A stretch of DNA of 64,000 nucleotides. It comes from Methanobrevibacter arboriphilus. Lineage in GTDB: Archaea > Methanobacteriota > Methanobacteria > Methanobacteriales > Methanobacteriaceae. The position numbers were made by a program, and so were the translations under genes. The notes beneath the pieces were generated by a model that saw only the letters and a program-made list of their open reading frames with translations, searched no databases and was not told where the DNA came from. Location: positions 124,001 to 188,000 of the forward strand of contig NZ_AP019779.1 of the NCBI RefSeq assembly GCF_019669925.1, read 5' to 3'. The stretch's first letter is position 1, and every line of letters starts with the position of its first letter. This document shows positions 18,502 through 27,660 of this stretch, in pieces.

Positions 18502-19116
18502 ATAATCATATCCTAGATCATTTTCAATAATAGATTTAAATGTTATTATATTTTAATTATAATTATATTGTAGTTCTGTTTTTTCTTATTTCTATTTTTT
18601 CTTATTTCTATTTTTTGTTATTTCTGTTTTTTTGTTATTTCTGTTTTTATTTTAATAAATATTTTTTATAAGTATTACTATTTATAAAAAAACTGATAAT
18701 TAAATATTTATAAACTTTTTTAAAATTTATTAATTTATGTTCAAAGAATAAATATATAAAATCAATCCCCTAAAAAATTTAAAAAGTTATTTATTTAATT
18801 TATTTGAAACTATAGAATTTCGATAGCTATTTTAACTAGTTATATTCTTCTGATTAGGTTTTATACTTATATTTAAATTTTCTATCATATAATATTTATA
18901 TATTGTTATATGTCATATTGATTATATGACAAAAACTTATATGCTATGAATGTCATAATATAAATATGACTATTATATTTTCTTTGTCATAAATTATATA
19001 TAACAAAAAATTTATTATATAATTATTATATATTCATTATATATAATTATATAATATCATATCTGATAGGGTATTCAATTAATACTTTTTATTATTACTA
19101 ATAAACGGAGCAAATA
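18502..19116. other. Divergent spacer with TGTCATA sites before hsdS
   Basis: Upstream half is T-rich. Between 18911 and 18990 there are repeated TGTCAT/ATGACA elements (annotated separately). CGGAG at 19107-19111 is the hsdS ribosome site. Confidence 0.5.
18911..18970. promoter_or_regulatory. Two TGTCATA inverted repeats, possible operators of the RM genes
   Basis: First site 18911-18931: TGTCATAT-TGATT-ATATGACA, a perfect 8-bp inverted repeat. Second site: GTCATA at 18952-18957 paired with TATGAC at 18965-18970. A third half-site, TTGTCATAA, lies at about 18985. All are 120-210 bases upstream of hsdS. A dimeric regulator could bind them; none is encoded next door. Confidence 0.5.
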
Positions 19117-19866
19117 ATGAATGAAAAAAGAGCCAATAGTGAGAGAACCAATAATAAAATTAATAAAAGAATCAATAATAAAAAATTTAATAATGAGAGA
19201 ATTAGAAATAAAGTAAATCTTAGAGATATAGCTAATATTTCATCTGGTTTAGTTTTAAACAGATTTGATTTATCTAAATCTATTAAATCTAATAAATTTA
19301 ATGAATCTATTATTTCTAATAATTTTAATGAATCTTCTTTTGATGATCTCAATTCATCAGAATTTTCAGATAGGAACCAAAACTCATTCAAATATTATTA
19401 TATTCCTCAAAAGTCTGTTTTTGATAATAATATCGATTCAAATACTTTTGAAACAATTGTTACTAATAAAAAAGTTGAGAATAAATATTTAGCTCATTAT
19501 AAAGACATTATAATAAAGTTAACCCCTCCTTATAATGCAGCAGTAGTTGATTTTAAAAGAAATGATGTTATTGTTCCATCTAATTTTGCTATAATTAGGG
19601 TTAAAGATGAATTTATATCTGTATTTTTAGCATATGTTCTAAATGGTCCTAACGTAAAAAAACAATTGAGAAGACTAGTTGAAGGAACTAATATTCCAAT
19701 TATTAAAATTAATAATTTAAAAGATATTAAAATAAAAAAAAGAAGTAGTTATAAACAGATTGAATATGCAAAGCTTTTTTATTTATTGGATATTAGAAAA
19801 GAGCTACTTTTAAGGAAAATTGAACTTGAAGATAAGCTTAAGGACAATATTTTATCTAAATTATAA
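19117..19866 (+). CDS. hsdS: Type I restriction-modification specificity subunit, half-size HsdS
   Basis: 249 residues, about half the usual HsdS, with one target recognition domain. LRDIANISSG begins the TRD; YIPQKSVFD, DIIIKLTPPYNAAVVD, VPSNFAIIRV, LRRLVEGTNIPIIKINNLKDI and the C-terminal helix LLRKIELEDKLKDN are typical landmarks. Half-size subunits normally pair to recognise a palindromic bipartite site. The first ~35 residues are Asn/Lys/Arg-rich low complexity. It precedes hsdM by 51 bases, the reverse of the commonest order. No hsdR is in the window. Confidence 0.8.
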   Translation: MNEKRANSERTNNKINKRINNKKFNNERIRNKVNLRDIANISSGLVLNRFDLSKSIKSNKFNESIISNNFNESSFDDLNSSEFSDRNQNSFKYYYIPQKSVFDNNIDSNTFETIVTNKKVENKYLAHYKDIIIKLTPPYNAAVVDFKRNDVIVPSNFAIIRVKDEFISVFLAYVLNGPNVKKQLRRLVEGTNIPIIKINNLKDIKIKKRSSYKQIEYAKLFYLLDIRKELLLRKIELEDKLKDNILSKL

Positions 19867-19917
19867 TAATTAAATGTGAAAATATTTAAAAATATGAATA
19901 ATTAAGGGTGTTATTAT

Positions 19918-21516
19918 TTGAATGATTATAGAAACAATTTAGAATCTGATTTATTGGCTATGATTGATGAATTTAAGGAATATATAGATTTATATGATTT
20001 GAAAAATTATATTTTAGGGCTTATTTTTTATAAATATATGTCTAGTAAGGTAGAGTTATATTTGAATAAACAATTCATTCAAAATAATTTAAAATTTGAC
20101 AAAGCAAATGAAATTGAAGATATAAAAGATGATTTAAAAGAATTAACTCTTGAAAATTTAGGCTACTTTTTAGAACCAAGATTCTTGTTTTCAAATATTG
20201 TTAAAAAAGCTAATAAAAATGAGCTAATATTAGATGATTTAGAAAAAGCATTGAATGAAATATCAAACTCATCATTAGGTCGGGAAAGTGAAGAAGCTTT
20301 AATAGGAATATTTGAAGATGTTGATCTTAAATCATCAAAACTTGGAAATAAATTAGAAGATAAAAACGAATTAATAAGTAAAATATTAATACAACTATCT
20401 AAAATCGACTTTAAACTAGAAAATCAAGATAAAAATGTGATTGGTGATACTTATGAATATTTAATCTCACAATTTGCATTATCCTTAGATAAAACAGAAG
20501 AGTTTTACACACCACAACAAATATCAAAGATACTAGCTAAAATAATTACTTTAGAGAAAAACAAGTTTGAAGAAGAAAAATTTGAAGAAAAGAAATTTAA
20601 AGGGGATAAACTTAAAAATCAGAAGCTTAAAAGTGTATATGATCCAACATGTAATTCAGGATCACTTTTACTTCAAGTAGCTAAAGAAATAGAAGTAGAA
20701 AACTTTTATGGGCAAGAATTAAAATCAACAGCATATAATTTAGCTAGAATGAATATGATTTTACATAATATACAATATAGCGATTTTGATATTCAACAAG
20801 GAGACTCACTTGAAAAACCAATGCATAAAAGTATGAAATTTGAAGCTATTGTTGCAAAACCACCATTTCAGGCTAAATGGAGCTCAGATAAAAAATTTCT
20901 TAATGATCCACGGTTTTCAGATTATGGAAAACTAGCACCAAAATCAAAAACAGATTTTGCATTTATACAACACATGATATATCATTTAGATGAAAATGGA
21001 ACAATGGGAATAATCTTGCCTCATGGAATTCTCTTTAGAGGTGCATCTGAAGGAAAAATTAGAAAATATTTAGTAAATGATAAAAACTATTTAGATACAG
21101 TAATTGGACTTCCAGCTAATATATTCTATAAAACAATCATTCCAACAGTTATCTTAGTATTTAAAAAACATAGGGAAAATAAAGATAATATACTATTTAT
21201 TGATGCATCTAAAAATTTTAAAAAGGTTAAAAATCAAAATATGCTTAGAGATAGTGATATTGATAAAATTATAGAAGTTTATAGTAAAAGAGTTGAAATT
21301 GAGAAATTCTCACATATAGCTACAATAGATGAAATTAGAGAAAATGATTTTAATTTAAATATTCCAAGATATGTTGATACTTTTGAAGAAGAATTAATTG
21401 ATTCAAATAAAATTATAAATGAACTAAAAGAAATTGATAATAAAATTGAAGCTATTGATGAGGAAATAAAGAAATATTGTGATGAATTAGGGATTGAAAC
21501 ACCTATTATTAAATAA
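19918..21516 (+). CDS. hsdM: Type I RM methyltransferase subunit HsdM with altered catalytic motif
   Basis: 532 residues. N-terminal helical domain (LKNYILGLIFYKYMSSK), TGEFYTP-like loop (KTEEFYTPQQIS), motif I DPTCNSGSLLL (about 242-252) and a C-terminal coiled segment mark it as HsdM, an N6-adenine methyltransferase. Motif IV, normally NPPF, is KPPF: codon AAA at 20857-20859, residue 314. That asparagine contacts the target adenine, so activity is doubtful. Motif I also has CNSG where CGSG is usual. A Glu/Lys-rich insertion lies at about 215-238. TTG start with GGGTG upstream. Confidence 0.85.
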   Translation: MNDYRNNLESDLLAMIDEFKEYIDLYDLKNYILGLIFYKYMSSKVELYLNKQFIQNNLKFDKANEIEDIKDDLKELTLENLGYFLEPRFLFSNIVKKANKNELILDDLEKALNEISNSSLGRESEEALIGIFEDVDLKSSKLGNKLEDKNELISKILIQLSKIDFKLENQDKNVIGDTYEYLISQFALSLDKTEEFYTPQQISKILAKIITLEKNKFEEEKFEEKKFKGDKLKNQKLKSVYDPTCNSGSLLLQVAKEIEVENFYGQELKSTAYNLARMNMILHNIQYSDFDIQQGDSLEKPMHKSMKFEAIVAKPPFQAKWSSDKKFLNDPRFSDYGKLAPKSKTDFAFIQHMIYHLDENGTMGIILPHGILFRGASEGKIRKYLVNDKNYLDTVIGLPANIFYKTIIPTVILVFKKHRENKDNILFIDASKNFKKVKNQNMLRDSDIDKIIEVYSKRVEIEKFSHIATIDEIRENDFNLNIPRYVDTFEEELIDSNKIINELKEIDNKIEAIDEEIKKYCDELGIETPIIK

Positions 21517-21540
21517 TAATCAATGATACAATTTAATTTA

Positions 21541-21686
21541 ATATTGTTTCATTATATTAAATTCTTATTTCATTATTAAGCTTTATTCTATTAAATTTAA
21601 TATTATTTTATTATATTAAATTCTTATTTCATTATTAAGCTTTATTCTATTAAATTTAATATTATTTTATTATATTAGATTTTTCA
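21541..21686. repeat. 59-bp tandem repeat, about 2.5 copies
   Basis: Copies begin at 21541, 21600 and 21659; the first two differ at only a couple of positions in the first 12 bases, and the third is partial. The repeat fills the gap between hsdM and tsr3. Confidence 0.8.
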
Positions 21687-21721
21687 TTAAATTTATTATA
21701 TATAAAATCATAAATTAGTCT

Positions 21722-22249
21722 ATGAAAAAGTTTAAGATAACTATTTTTCATGCAGATGAATGTGATAAAAAGAAATGCACTGCATTTAAATTAGAAAAAC
21801 AGAATAAAGCACGTATTGTTTATAATCTTAATCAAATACCTCGTGGAGCTATTATTTTAAATCCTTTTTCAGATAAATCGGCTTCTCCTGAAGATAAAGA
21901 TTTAGTTTTAAAAAAAGGTGTTGTAGGGCTTGACTGTTCTTGGAATAAGGTTTCTTCTTCAGCTAAATTTTTTTCACTCACTAAATATCATAGAAGCCTT
22001 CCTTTCTTAATAGCTGCTAGTCCTGTTAATTATGGTAAACCTTGTAAGCTTTCAACAGCTGAAGCAATAGCTGCTACTTTCTATATAGTCGGTTTTAAAG
22101 ATACTGCAAAGGATATTATGAATGGTTTTAAATGGGGGCATACTTTCATTGAATTGAATTTAGAACTTCTTGAAGCTTATAGCGGTGCGAGTAATAGTTC
22201 TGAAGTAGTAGCTATTCAAAACGAATTTTTAAAGCAATATGAAGATTAA
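21722..22249 (+). CDS. tsr3: Tsr3, 16S rRNA aminocarboxypropyltransferase
   Basis: 175 residues. Archaeal Tsr3 (formerly DUF367) transfers the aminocarboxypropyl group of SAM to a uridine of small-subunit rRNA. Family landmarks: HADECDKKKCTAFKL at the N-terminus, ILNPFSDKSASPEDK, GLDCSWNKVSSS, RSLPFLIAASPVNYGKP and LSTAEAIAATFYIVGF. Length is normal. The start ATG has no clear ribosome site, but upstream sequence in frame is not family-like. Stand-alone gene. Confidence 0.92.
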   Translation: MKKFKITIFHADECDKKKCTAFKLEKQNKARIVYNLNQIPRGAIILNPFSDKSASPEDKDLVLKKGVVGLDCSWNKVSSSAKFFSLTKYHRSLPFLIAASPVNYGKPCKLSTAEAIAATFYIVGFKDTAKDIMNGFKWGHTFIELNLELLEAYSGASNSSEVVAIQNEFLKQYED

Positions 22250-22313
22250 AATAATTATTTAAGTTAAAATAGTTATTAGGTTGAAATAGTTATAGACTGA
22301 ATAACTATTAGAT

Positions 22314-22487
22314 TTATTTATTAGACTTATTTATTGTTTTTCTAAGAATTAATCCTATAATAATCGCAACTAGAATTGTTATAGAAAATCTAGTGATGTC
22401 ATTTGAAAATAAATTGTTAATTATCACAACTAAGATTATAAGTATTATAAATATTCCAACAATTGTCATTATTTCTTTTTTATCCAT
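22314..22487 (-). CDS. Small two-helix membrane protein (57 aa)
   Basis: A 57-residue frame begins at an ATG preceded by GATGTGATATA, the same ribosome-site type as other genes here. Sequence: a short charged start (MDKKEIM), a helix (TIVGIFIILIILVVII), a polar turn (NNLFSNDITRF), a second helix (SITILVAIIIGLIL) and a basic tail (RKTINKSNK). Membrane topology and ribosome site support it; the function is unknown. It converges on tsr3. Confidence 0.6.
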   Translation of the reverse strand: MDKKEIMTIVGIFIILIILVVIINNLFSNDITRFSITILVAIIIGLILRKTINKSNK

Positions 22488-22852
22488 TATATCACATCTA
22501 AGAGAACTTAATAATGTTTTACATACTTTAATTAATTTACTGTGTTTTTATAAATACTTTGGTGTGGTTTTTATAAAATATTTTTATTATTGTTAATATG
22601 TCTTATTGTATAACAGTACATATTTTGTTTATATATATTATAATATTATTGCATAGTATAACATTTCATAACTATTTAATGTTATTATCTAATGTTATTT
22701 TATTAACCTTAGCTAATTTTTATTATTGTAAAAATTATTAAATTAAATAAAAATTATATAACAAGAATTAAATTATATTAAAAATAATAATATTCATATG
22801 TTTTATTAAATATTTAAATTATATTATTTTAATATATATTTATGGTGAAATA
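22488..22852. other. AT-rich divergent spacer
   Basis: TATA-like TTTATATATA near 22629 and a GGTGAAATA ribosome site before 22853. Nothing else is visible. Confidence 0.4.
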
Positions 22853-23206
22853 ATGAATAAAAAGCTTTTAATAATTCTTGGGGTAATAACAGTTATTGGT
22901 TTGGCAGTTATTCTTTATGTTGATAATGGTTCTTATGAAGAAGAGTTATCTGTTGTTTCTGAAGGAGAATGGATTGGTTACTATGAATTAACTTTAAATG
23001 GAACAACCACTCATGAGACTATTATGGGTGGAGGACCACTTGATTTTACTATAAAACGTCAAAATGGAGATAAATTATTCGTTTATGTTAATAGTACTCA
23101 TTATGGAAGTAAAAAAGATTTAAAAATTAAAGTATTAAAAAATAATGAAATTATGGCTGAAAATTCAAGTAGTAATCATACAGCTGGTGTTTGGCTTTAT
23201 AATTAA
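22853..23206 (+). CDS. Secreted or membrane-anchored hypothetical protein
   Basis: 117 residues. N-terminal hydrophobic segment LLIILGVITVIGLAVILYV (residues 4-22), then a small beta-rich domain (GEWIGYYELTLNGTTTHETI, LDFTIKRQNGDKLFVYVN) with several N-x-T/S sites. Resembles small archaeal extracytoplasmic proteins; no family named. Start ATG after GGTGAAATA. Confidence 0.6.
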   Translation: MNKKLLIILGVITVIGLAVILYVDNGSYEEELSVVSEGEWIGYYELTLNGTTTHETIMGGGPLDFTIKRQNGDKLFVYVNSTHYGSKKDLKIKVLKNNEIMAENSSSNHTAGVWLYN

Positions 23207-23445
23207 GACTTAGTTTTTTAAACATTATTTTTTTTAAATAACTAAAGCTTTAAATACTATTAAATCAATAATGTTTAATGTTCTTAATTAATTGTGGATA
23301 TTAGAGAAATTCTTATTTTATTCCATAATATAATATTTATGAGATTAAATATATTTATGAGATTGAATAAATCAATTACTAAATTTTACATATCTCGTAT
23401 TTAAATTTTATTACTACTGATTAACGATTATATGGAGGATTATTA

Positions 23446-23592
23446 ATGGCCCGATTTGAAGAAGCTGAAAATAGAATCTTTAAGGTTAAAATTTGTTTAA
23501 AATGTAATGCTCGTAATCCCGCTGCAGCTAAAACTTGTAGAAAATGTGGTTACAAGGGTTTAAGATATAAAGCAAAAGAACCAAGAGGATGA
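23446..23592 (+). CDS. rpl40e: 50S ribosomal protein L40e
   Basis: 48 residues, the usual length of archaeal L40e. Basic, with a four-cysteine zinc knuckle (CLKC at about 18-21 and CRKCG at about 32-36) and the conserved run [17 protein letters not shown]. It is a component of the large ribosomal subunit, the archaeal equivalent of the L40 tail of eukaryotic ubiquitin fusions. TGGAGGAT at 23432-23439 is a strong ribosome site. Stand-alone here. Confidence 0.95.
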   Translation: MARFEEAENRIFKVKICLKCNARNPAAAKTCRKCGYKGLRYKAKEPRG

Positions 23593-24128
23593 TCTTATTC
23601 ATTATATTATAGCTATTTTATATTAAGATCTATATTTTAGAATTTCTATATTAAGATTAGCTATAAATTAATTTTTATTTAATTTTTATATTAATTATTT
23701 ATTTTAAGTTTATTTATCTTAATTTTATTTATTTTAAATTTATTTATTTTAGCTAGTTATTTCAGCTAGTTATTTTATTTATTTAAATTGCTTTTTAGCA
23801 TTGTTTTTATTAGTTTTATTTAGATTTATTCTATCATAGCTAATATTGTTCATTCTTTTTATTTTTATTACTCTTATTTATTTTTACAAATAGTTTATAG
23901 TGAGATAATCATAATAAATCATCATAATAAAAATGTTTTAATTCATACTTTAGAAAAATAGTTATATTAATAAAAATAAGTTTATATTTAGATATTTTAT
24001 ATACATTTTATATTCACATTATTATAAATTAGATATCTCTATATTAGTTTTTATAAGATTTAAAAATGATATAGTGAGGGGATAATATTAGTGCTATTAA
24101 TAAGATTAAACTTAATGATATAAGCACA
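23593..24128. other. T-rich spacer with the TrkH leader
   Basis: TTTATTTTA-type runs at 23670-23790 can terminate the L40e transcript. A GAGGGGATAAT site at 24076-24086 is followed by an open in-frame extension of TrkH beginning with ATT at 24087 (see TrkH). Confidence 0.45.
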
Positions 24129-25577
24129 ATGCTTCATTATATAGGATACATTTGCTTAATTTTAGGATTCTTCATGTTAACTCCTATTATAGTAGCTATT
24201 ATTTACAGTGAACCAAAGTTTATTTTTTCATTTTTCTTTTCTGGAATCGTTTCTATAATTGTTGGAATAGTTTTTATAAAAGTTTTTAAAAAATATAAAA
24301 TGTCTTTAAAAGTTGCAATGATTTTTTCTACTTTTATATGGCTAGTAGCTAGTTTACTTGGATCATTACCGTTTTTTATATCAGGGGAATTAACTTTTAT
24401 AAATTCTTTTTTTGAAGCTATTTCTGGTTTTACAACCACTGGATTTTCTATGTATAACTCAATTGAAAGTGCTGGATTTGCAATTAATTTTTGGAGAGGC
24501 ATGACTCAATGGATTGGTGGGCTTGGGATAATATTTACTATGATTATTATTTTAAGATCAAGTGGAACATCTATAATGAGATTGTATAATGCTGAAGGAA
24601 GAAGTGAAAGAATTTTACCTAGTATAAGAAATACAAGTAAAATTATCCTTTATATTTATCTTTTTTTAACTGTCGTTGGAGTATTTCTTTTTATAATTTC
24701 TGGATTACCTCTATTTGATTCTATTTTTTATACTTTTGTTTCTCTTTCAACTGGAGGTTTTGCTCTTAATTCAAATAGTATTTTATATTATAATAATGGT
24801 TGGGTTGAACTTGCAGCTATGGTAGTGATGATTTTAGGTTCAATTAACTTTGCATTAGTTTATTTACTATTTAAACGGAAATTCAGGGAATTTTTCAATG
24901 ATATTGAAACTAAAGTTGCTATTATCATAATTCCATTATTTATTATTATTGTGTCTGTTGCTTTAATAGAATTTAATGTTTATGGAAATATTTCTGAGAA
25001 TATAAGGTTTGGTGCTTTCCAAATTGTTTCAGCTATATCAACTACTGGTCTTCAAACAGTTTTTTATCCAGAAATTCTTAATTCATGGCCAGCAATAACT
25101 TTCTTTATTATTATAATTTCAATGATAATTGGTGGTGGTTCTGGTTCTACTTCAGGAGGTATTAAATGGTTAAGAATTGGTTTACTTTTTAAAGCAATAT
25201 TTTGGCAGATTAAATCATTTTTATTACCTGGAGCTGTTATTCCTAAAAAAATTAACCACTTTCAAGGTTTGAAAGTTAACAATGATTTGCTTAGAATTAC
25301 CGGTCTTTTTATCTTTTTATACATATTTGTTTATGTGATTAGTGTTTTAATTGTTTTATCTTATTATAACAATCTTTCTCAAGTGTTGTTTGAAATAGCT
25401 TCAGCTATGGGAAATGTTGGTCTTACTAGTGGAATTTTAACTCCAAACTCTCCTGATTTTATTAAAATTGTGTTCATGATTGACTTTTGGTTAGGAAGGC
25501 TTGAGATTTGGCCTGTATTATTGGTTTTATTCATGGGTTTAGCAACAATTAAAGATAAACTACGATTTAATCATTAA
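24129..25577 (+). CDS. trkH: TrkH family potassium uptake protein
   Basis: 482 residues with about ten membrane segments arranged as repeated M-P-M units. The pore loops are visible: FFEAISGFTTTGFSMYN, FVSLSTGGFAL, IVSAISTTGLQT and IASAMGNVGLTSG, all carrying the selectivity-filter glycine. TrkH forms the K+ translocating subunit and normally needs a TrkA ring, not seen nearby. The ATG at 24129 has no ribosome site. GAGGGG at 24076-24081 instead points to an ATT at 24087, adding 14 residues (ending KLNDIST). The true start may be that ATT. Confidence 0.92.
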   Translation: MLHYIGYICLILGFFMLTPIIVAIIYSEPKFIFSFFFSGIVSIIVGIVFIKVFKKYKMSLKVAMIFSTFIWLVASLLGSLPFFISGELTFINSFFEAISGFTTTGFSMYNSIESAGFAINFWRGMTQWIGGLGIIFTMIIILRSSGTSIMRLYNAEGRSERILPSIRNTSKIILYIYLFLTVVGVFLFIISGLPLFDSIFYTFVSLSTGGFALNSNSILYYNNGWVELAAMVVMILGSINFALVYLLFKRKFREFFNDIETKVAIIIIPLFIIIVSVALIEFNVYGNISENIRFGAFQIVSAISTTGLQTVFYPEILNSWPAITFFIIIISMIIGGGSGSTSGGIKWLRIGLLFKAIFWQIKSFLLPGAVIPKKINHFQGLKVNNDLLRITGLFIFLYIFVYVISVLIVLSYYNNLSQVLFEIASAMGNVGLTSGILTPNSPDFIKIVFMIDFWLGRLEIWPVLLVLFMGLATIKDKLRFNH

Positions 25578-25896
25578 ATATTTATTAGTAAAATAATTAG
25601 TTATAAAATTAATTATAATAACTGTGAAAATTATAGTGATTATAATAATATTATAATCTTTATAATCATTATAATATTATTATAAATTTATGATTTAGTC
25701 ATATAATATAAAATTATAATAATTATAAAACCATGATATTAATTATATAATTAAGATTATAATTTTTTATATAAAATAAGAGAAAAGTTTAAATACTTAA
25801 AGAGAAATAACAATAAATACTTGTTTTAATTACTTAGTATTATTTAATATTAATTTATTAGACATAAATTCCATTTGGTTTAATGTCTATTCTTTT
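25578..25896. other. Spacer with possible tRNA promoter
   Basis: Near-palindromic AT sequence (TATAATAATATTATAA and TTATAATATTATTATAA) at 25640-25685 follows trkH. A BRE/TATA-like GAAAAGTTTAAATACTT lies at about 25782-25798, about 100 bases before the tRNA. Confidence 0.4.
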
Positions 25897-25983
25897 GCAG
25901 GGATGGTCGAGCGGTCAAAGGCGATAGGTTGAGGGCCTATTGGGTTAGTCCCTTCGCGGGTTCGAATCCCGTTCCCTGCACCA
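25897..25983 (+). tRNA. tRNA-Leu (anticodon GAG)
   Basis: Acceptor arms GCAGGGA and TCCCTGC pair perfectly; CCA is encoded at 25981-25983. D arm begins TGGTCGAGCGG. The anticodon stem ATAGG/CCTAT encloses TTGAGGG, giving anticodon GAG. A long variable arm (TTGGGTTAGTCCCTTC) makes it class II. T arm is GCGGGTTCGAATCCCGT. No intron. Confidence 0.95.
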
Positions 25984-26447
25984 TTTTTATAATATTATAA
26001 GCTGATTTATTTGTAATAATATAATTAATAATATTATTTTTGAATTGTTTGTAGTTTTACTTCTATTTATTGTTTATTTTATTATTAATTTTATTTTATT
26101 ATTTATTTTCTTTCATTATTCATCTTGTTTTGTTGTTTATTGTTTCATTAATCATTAAAGTTTCATTTATATAATTAATTCTTTAATCTCTTTAATTATT
26201 ATTATAAAAATAATAATATTAGATTAAATAAGATTAATTATATATTTAGATATGTTTAAATACAATTATGATGAATATAACTATATTATAAACTATTATT
26301 ATAAACTATTATTATAAACTATTATTATAAACTATTATTATAAACTATTATTATAAACTATTATTATAAACTATTATTATAAACTATTATTATAAACTAA
26401 ATTATTATTATAAACTATTGAATTACAATTATAATGTGAGTGTTATT
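25984..26447. other. Spacer upstream of galU, half filled by a tandem repeat
   Basis: T-rich after the tRNA, then AT-rich, then a 13-bp tandem repeat up to about 26410 (annotated separately). GTGAG at 26435-26439 serves galU. Confidence 0.5.
26284..26417. repeat. 13-bp tandem repeat, nine perfect-register copies
   Basis: Unit AAACTATTATTAT. AAAC recurs exactly every 13 bases from 26290 to 26394, with one further offset copy at 26412. It ends about 30 bases before the galU start, within its promoter/leader. Confidence 0.9.
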
Positions 26448-27302
26448 ATGAAGGCAGTTATTCCAGCAGCAGGTTTAGGAACAAGATTTTTACCTGCTAC
26501 TAAAGCTCAACCAAAAGAGATGTTACCAGTATTTGATAAACCAACAATCCAATATGTTATTGAAGAAGCAGTAGCTTCTGGAATTGAAGATATTTTAATA
26601 GTTACTGGTAAAGGTAAAAGACCTATTGAAGACCATTTTGATAGATCTTTTGAACTTGAATATCATTTAAAAGAACATAATAAGAAAGATTACCTGGAAC
26701 AAGTTAAAGAAATCTCTGATCTTGCTGATATTTATTATGTAAGACAGAAAACTCAGAAAGGGCTTGGGGATGCTATTTATTGTGCTGAAAAACATGTTGG
26801 GGATGAACCCTTTGCTGTAATGCTGGGTGATACCATAACAAAAGGTACCATTCCTTGTACAAAACAATTAATTGATGTTTATAATAAGTTCAATGCTTCT
26901 GCAATAGCTGTTGAAAGAGTTCCCTGCGAAAAAGTTGAAAGATATGGTATAATAAAAGGAACTGAAGTTAATAATTTATTATATAATATTGAAAAACTTG
27001 TTGAAAAGCCAAAAGTTGAAGAAGCACCTTCTAATTTAGCTATTATGGGTAGATATGTTTTAACTCCAGATATTTTTGAACATATTGAGAATACTGAACC
27101 TGGTTTTGGTGGAGAAATTCAATTAACTGATGCTTTAGCAAAATTAGATAATATTTATGGTCAAGTTTTTGAAGGAAAAACCTATGATATTGGTAATAGA
27201 ATTGAATGGCTAAAAACTTCTATAGAATTTGCTATGGATGATAAAGAAGCTAAAAATGAATTAATAAAATATTTAAAGGATGTTATAGCTTTAAATGATT
27301 AA
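26448..27302 (+). CDS. galU: UTP-glucose-1-phosphate uridylyltransferase
   Basis: 284 residues. GalU makes UDP-glucose from UTP and glucose-1-phosphate for glycan and cell-wall precursors. Signature AVIPAAGLGTRFLPATKAQPKEMLP at the N-terminus (shown in part: GLGTRFLPATKAQPKEM) with nucleotide-binding GLGTR; VMLGDT is the metal-binding aspartate; LVEKP and GRYVLTPDIF follow. The start is ATG 26448, as the preceding in-frame codons are not family sequence. Downstream lie an epimerase and a glycosyltransferase, consistent with surface polysaccharide synthesis. Confidence 0.93.
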   Translation: MKAVIPAAGLGTRFLPATKAQPKEMLPVFDKPTIQYVIEEAVASGIEDILIVTGKGKRPIEDHFDRSFELEYHLKEHNKKDYLEQVKEISDLADIYYVRQKTQKGLGDAIYCAEKHVGDEPFAVMLGDTITKGTIPCTKQLIDVYNKFNASAIAVERVPCEKVERYGIIKGTEVNNLLYNIEKLVEKPKVEEAPSNLAIMGRYVLTPDIFEHIENTEPGFGGEIQLTDALAKLDNIYGQVFEGKTYDIGNRIEWLKTSIEFAMDDKEAKNELIKYLKDVIALND

Positions 27303-27660
27303 AAGATTTAAATGGTTAAGAGATTTAAATGATTAATTTTTTGATATAATATAATTAATTTTATTATTTTATACAATTAATTACTCTTATATTATTATTG
27401 TTTAAAACTCTTAATATTGTTAATAACTACTCTTAATGCTGTTATTGATTATTCTTCAATATTATGTTCTTAATATTTGTTTTTAATAATATTATATTTT
27501 AATATTAATATACATTATTTAGTATATTTTTATTTTGTATATTGTTATTAAGTTTATTATTAATATTAAGTTTATTATTATAATTTTAATAGCTATAATT
27601 ATTTAATATTGTTCGTTTATTCTTATTTTTACTCAATAGTTTAAAATTTCAGTGATTTAA
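27303..27660. other. AT-rich spacer
   Basis: Repeats of GATTTAAATG(A/G)TTA near 27296-27335 and TTTATTATTAATATTAAG near 27550-27580. No gene seen; GTGATTTAA precedes the next start. Confidence 0.4.

Noticed and set aside
19451-19470. ACAATTGTTACTA resembling the sulfur-regulon palindrome
   Set aside because: Inside the hsdS coding sequence with several mismatches; no promoter context.
22393-22596. Plus-strand 67-codon hydrophobic open frame
   Set aside because: It overlaps the minus-strand 57-aa membrane protein, which has a ribosome site; the plus frame has none and runs into spacer.
26284-26417. Possible CRISPR array
   Set aside because: Regular repeats, but only 13 bases long and directly adjacent, with no spacers and no cas genes in the window.
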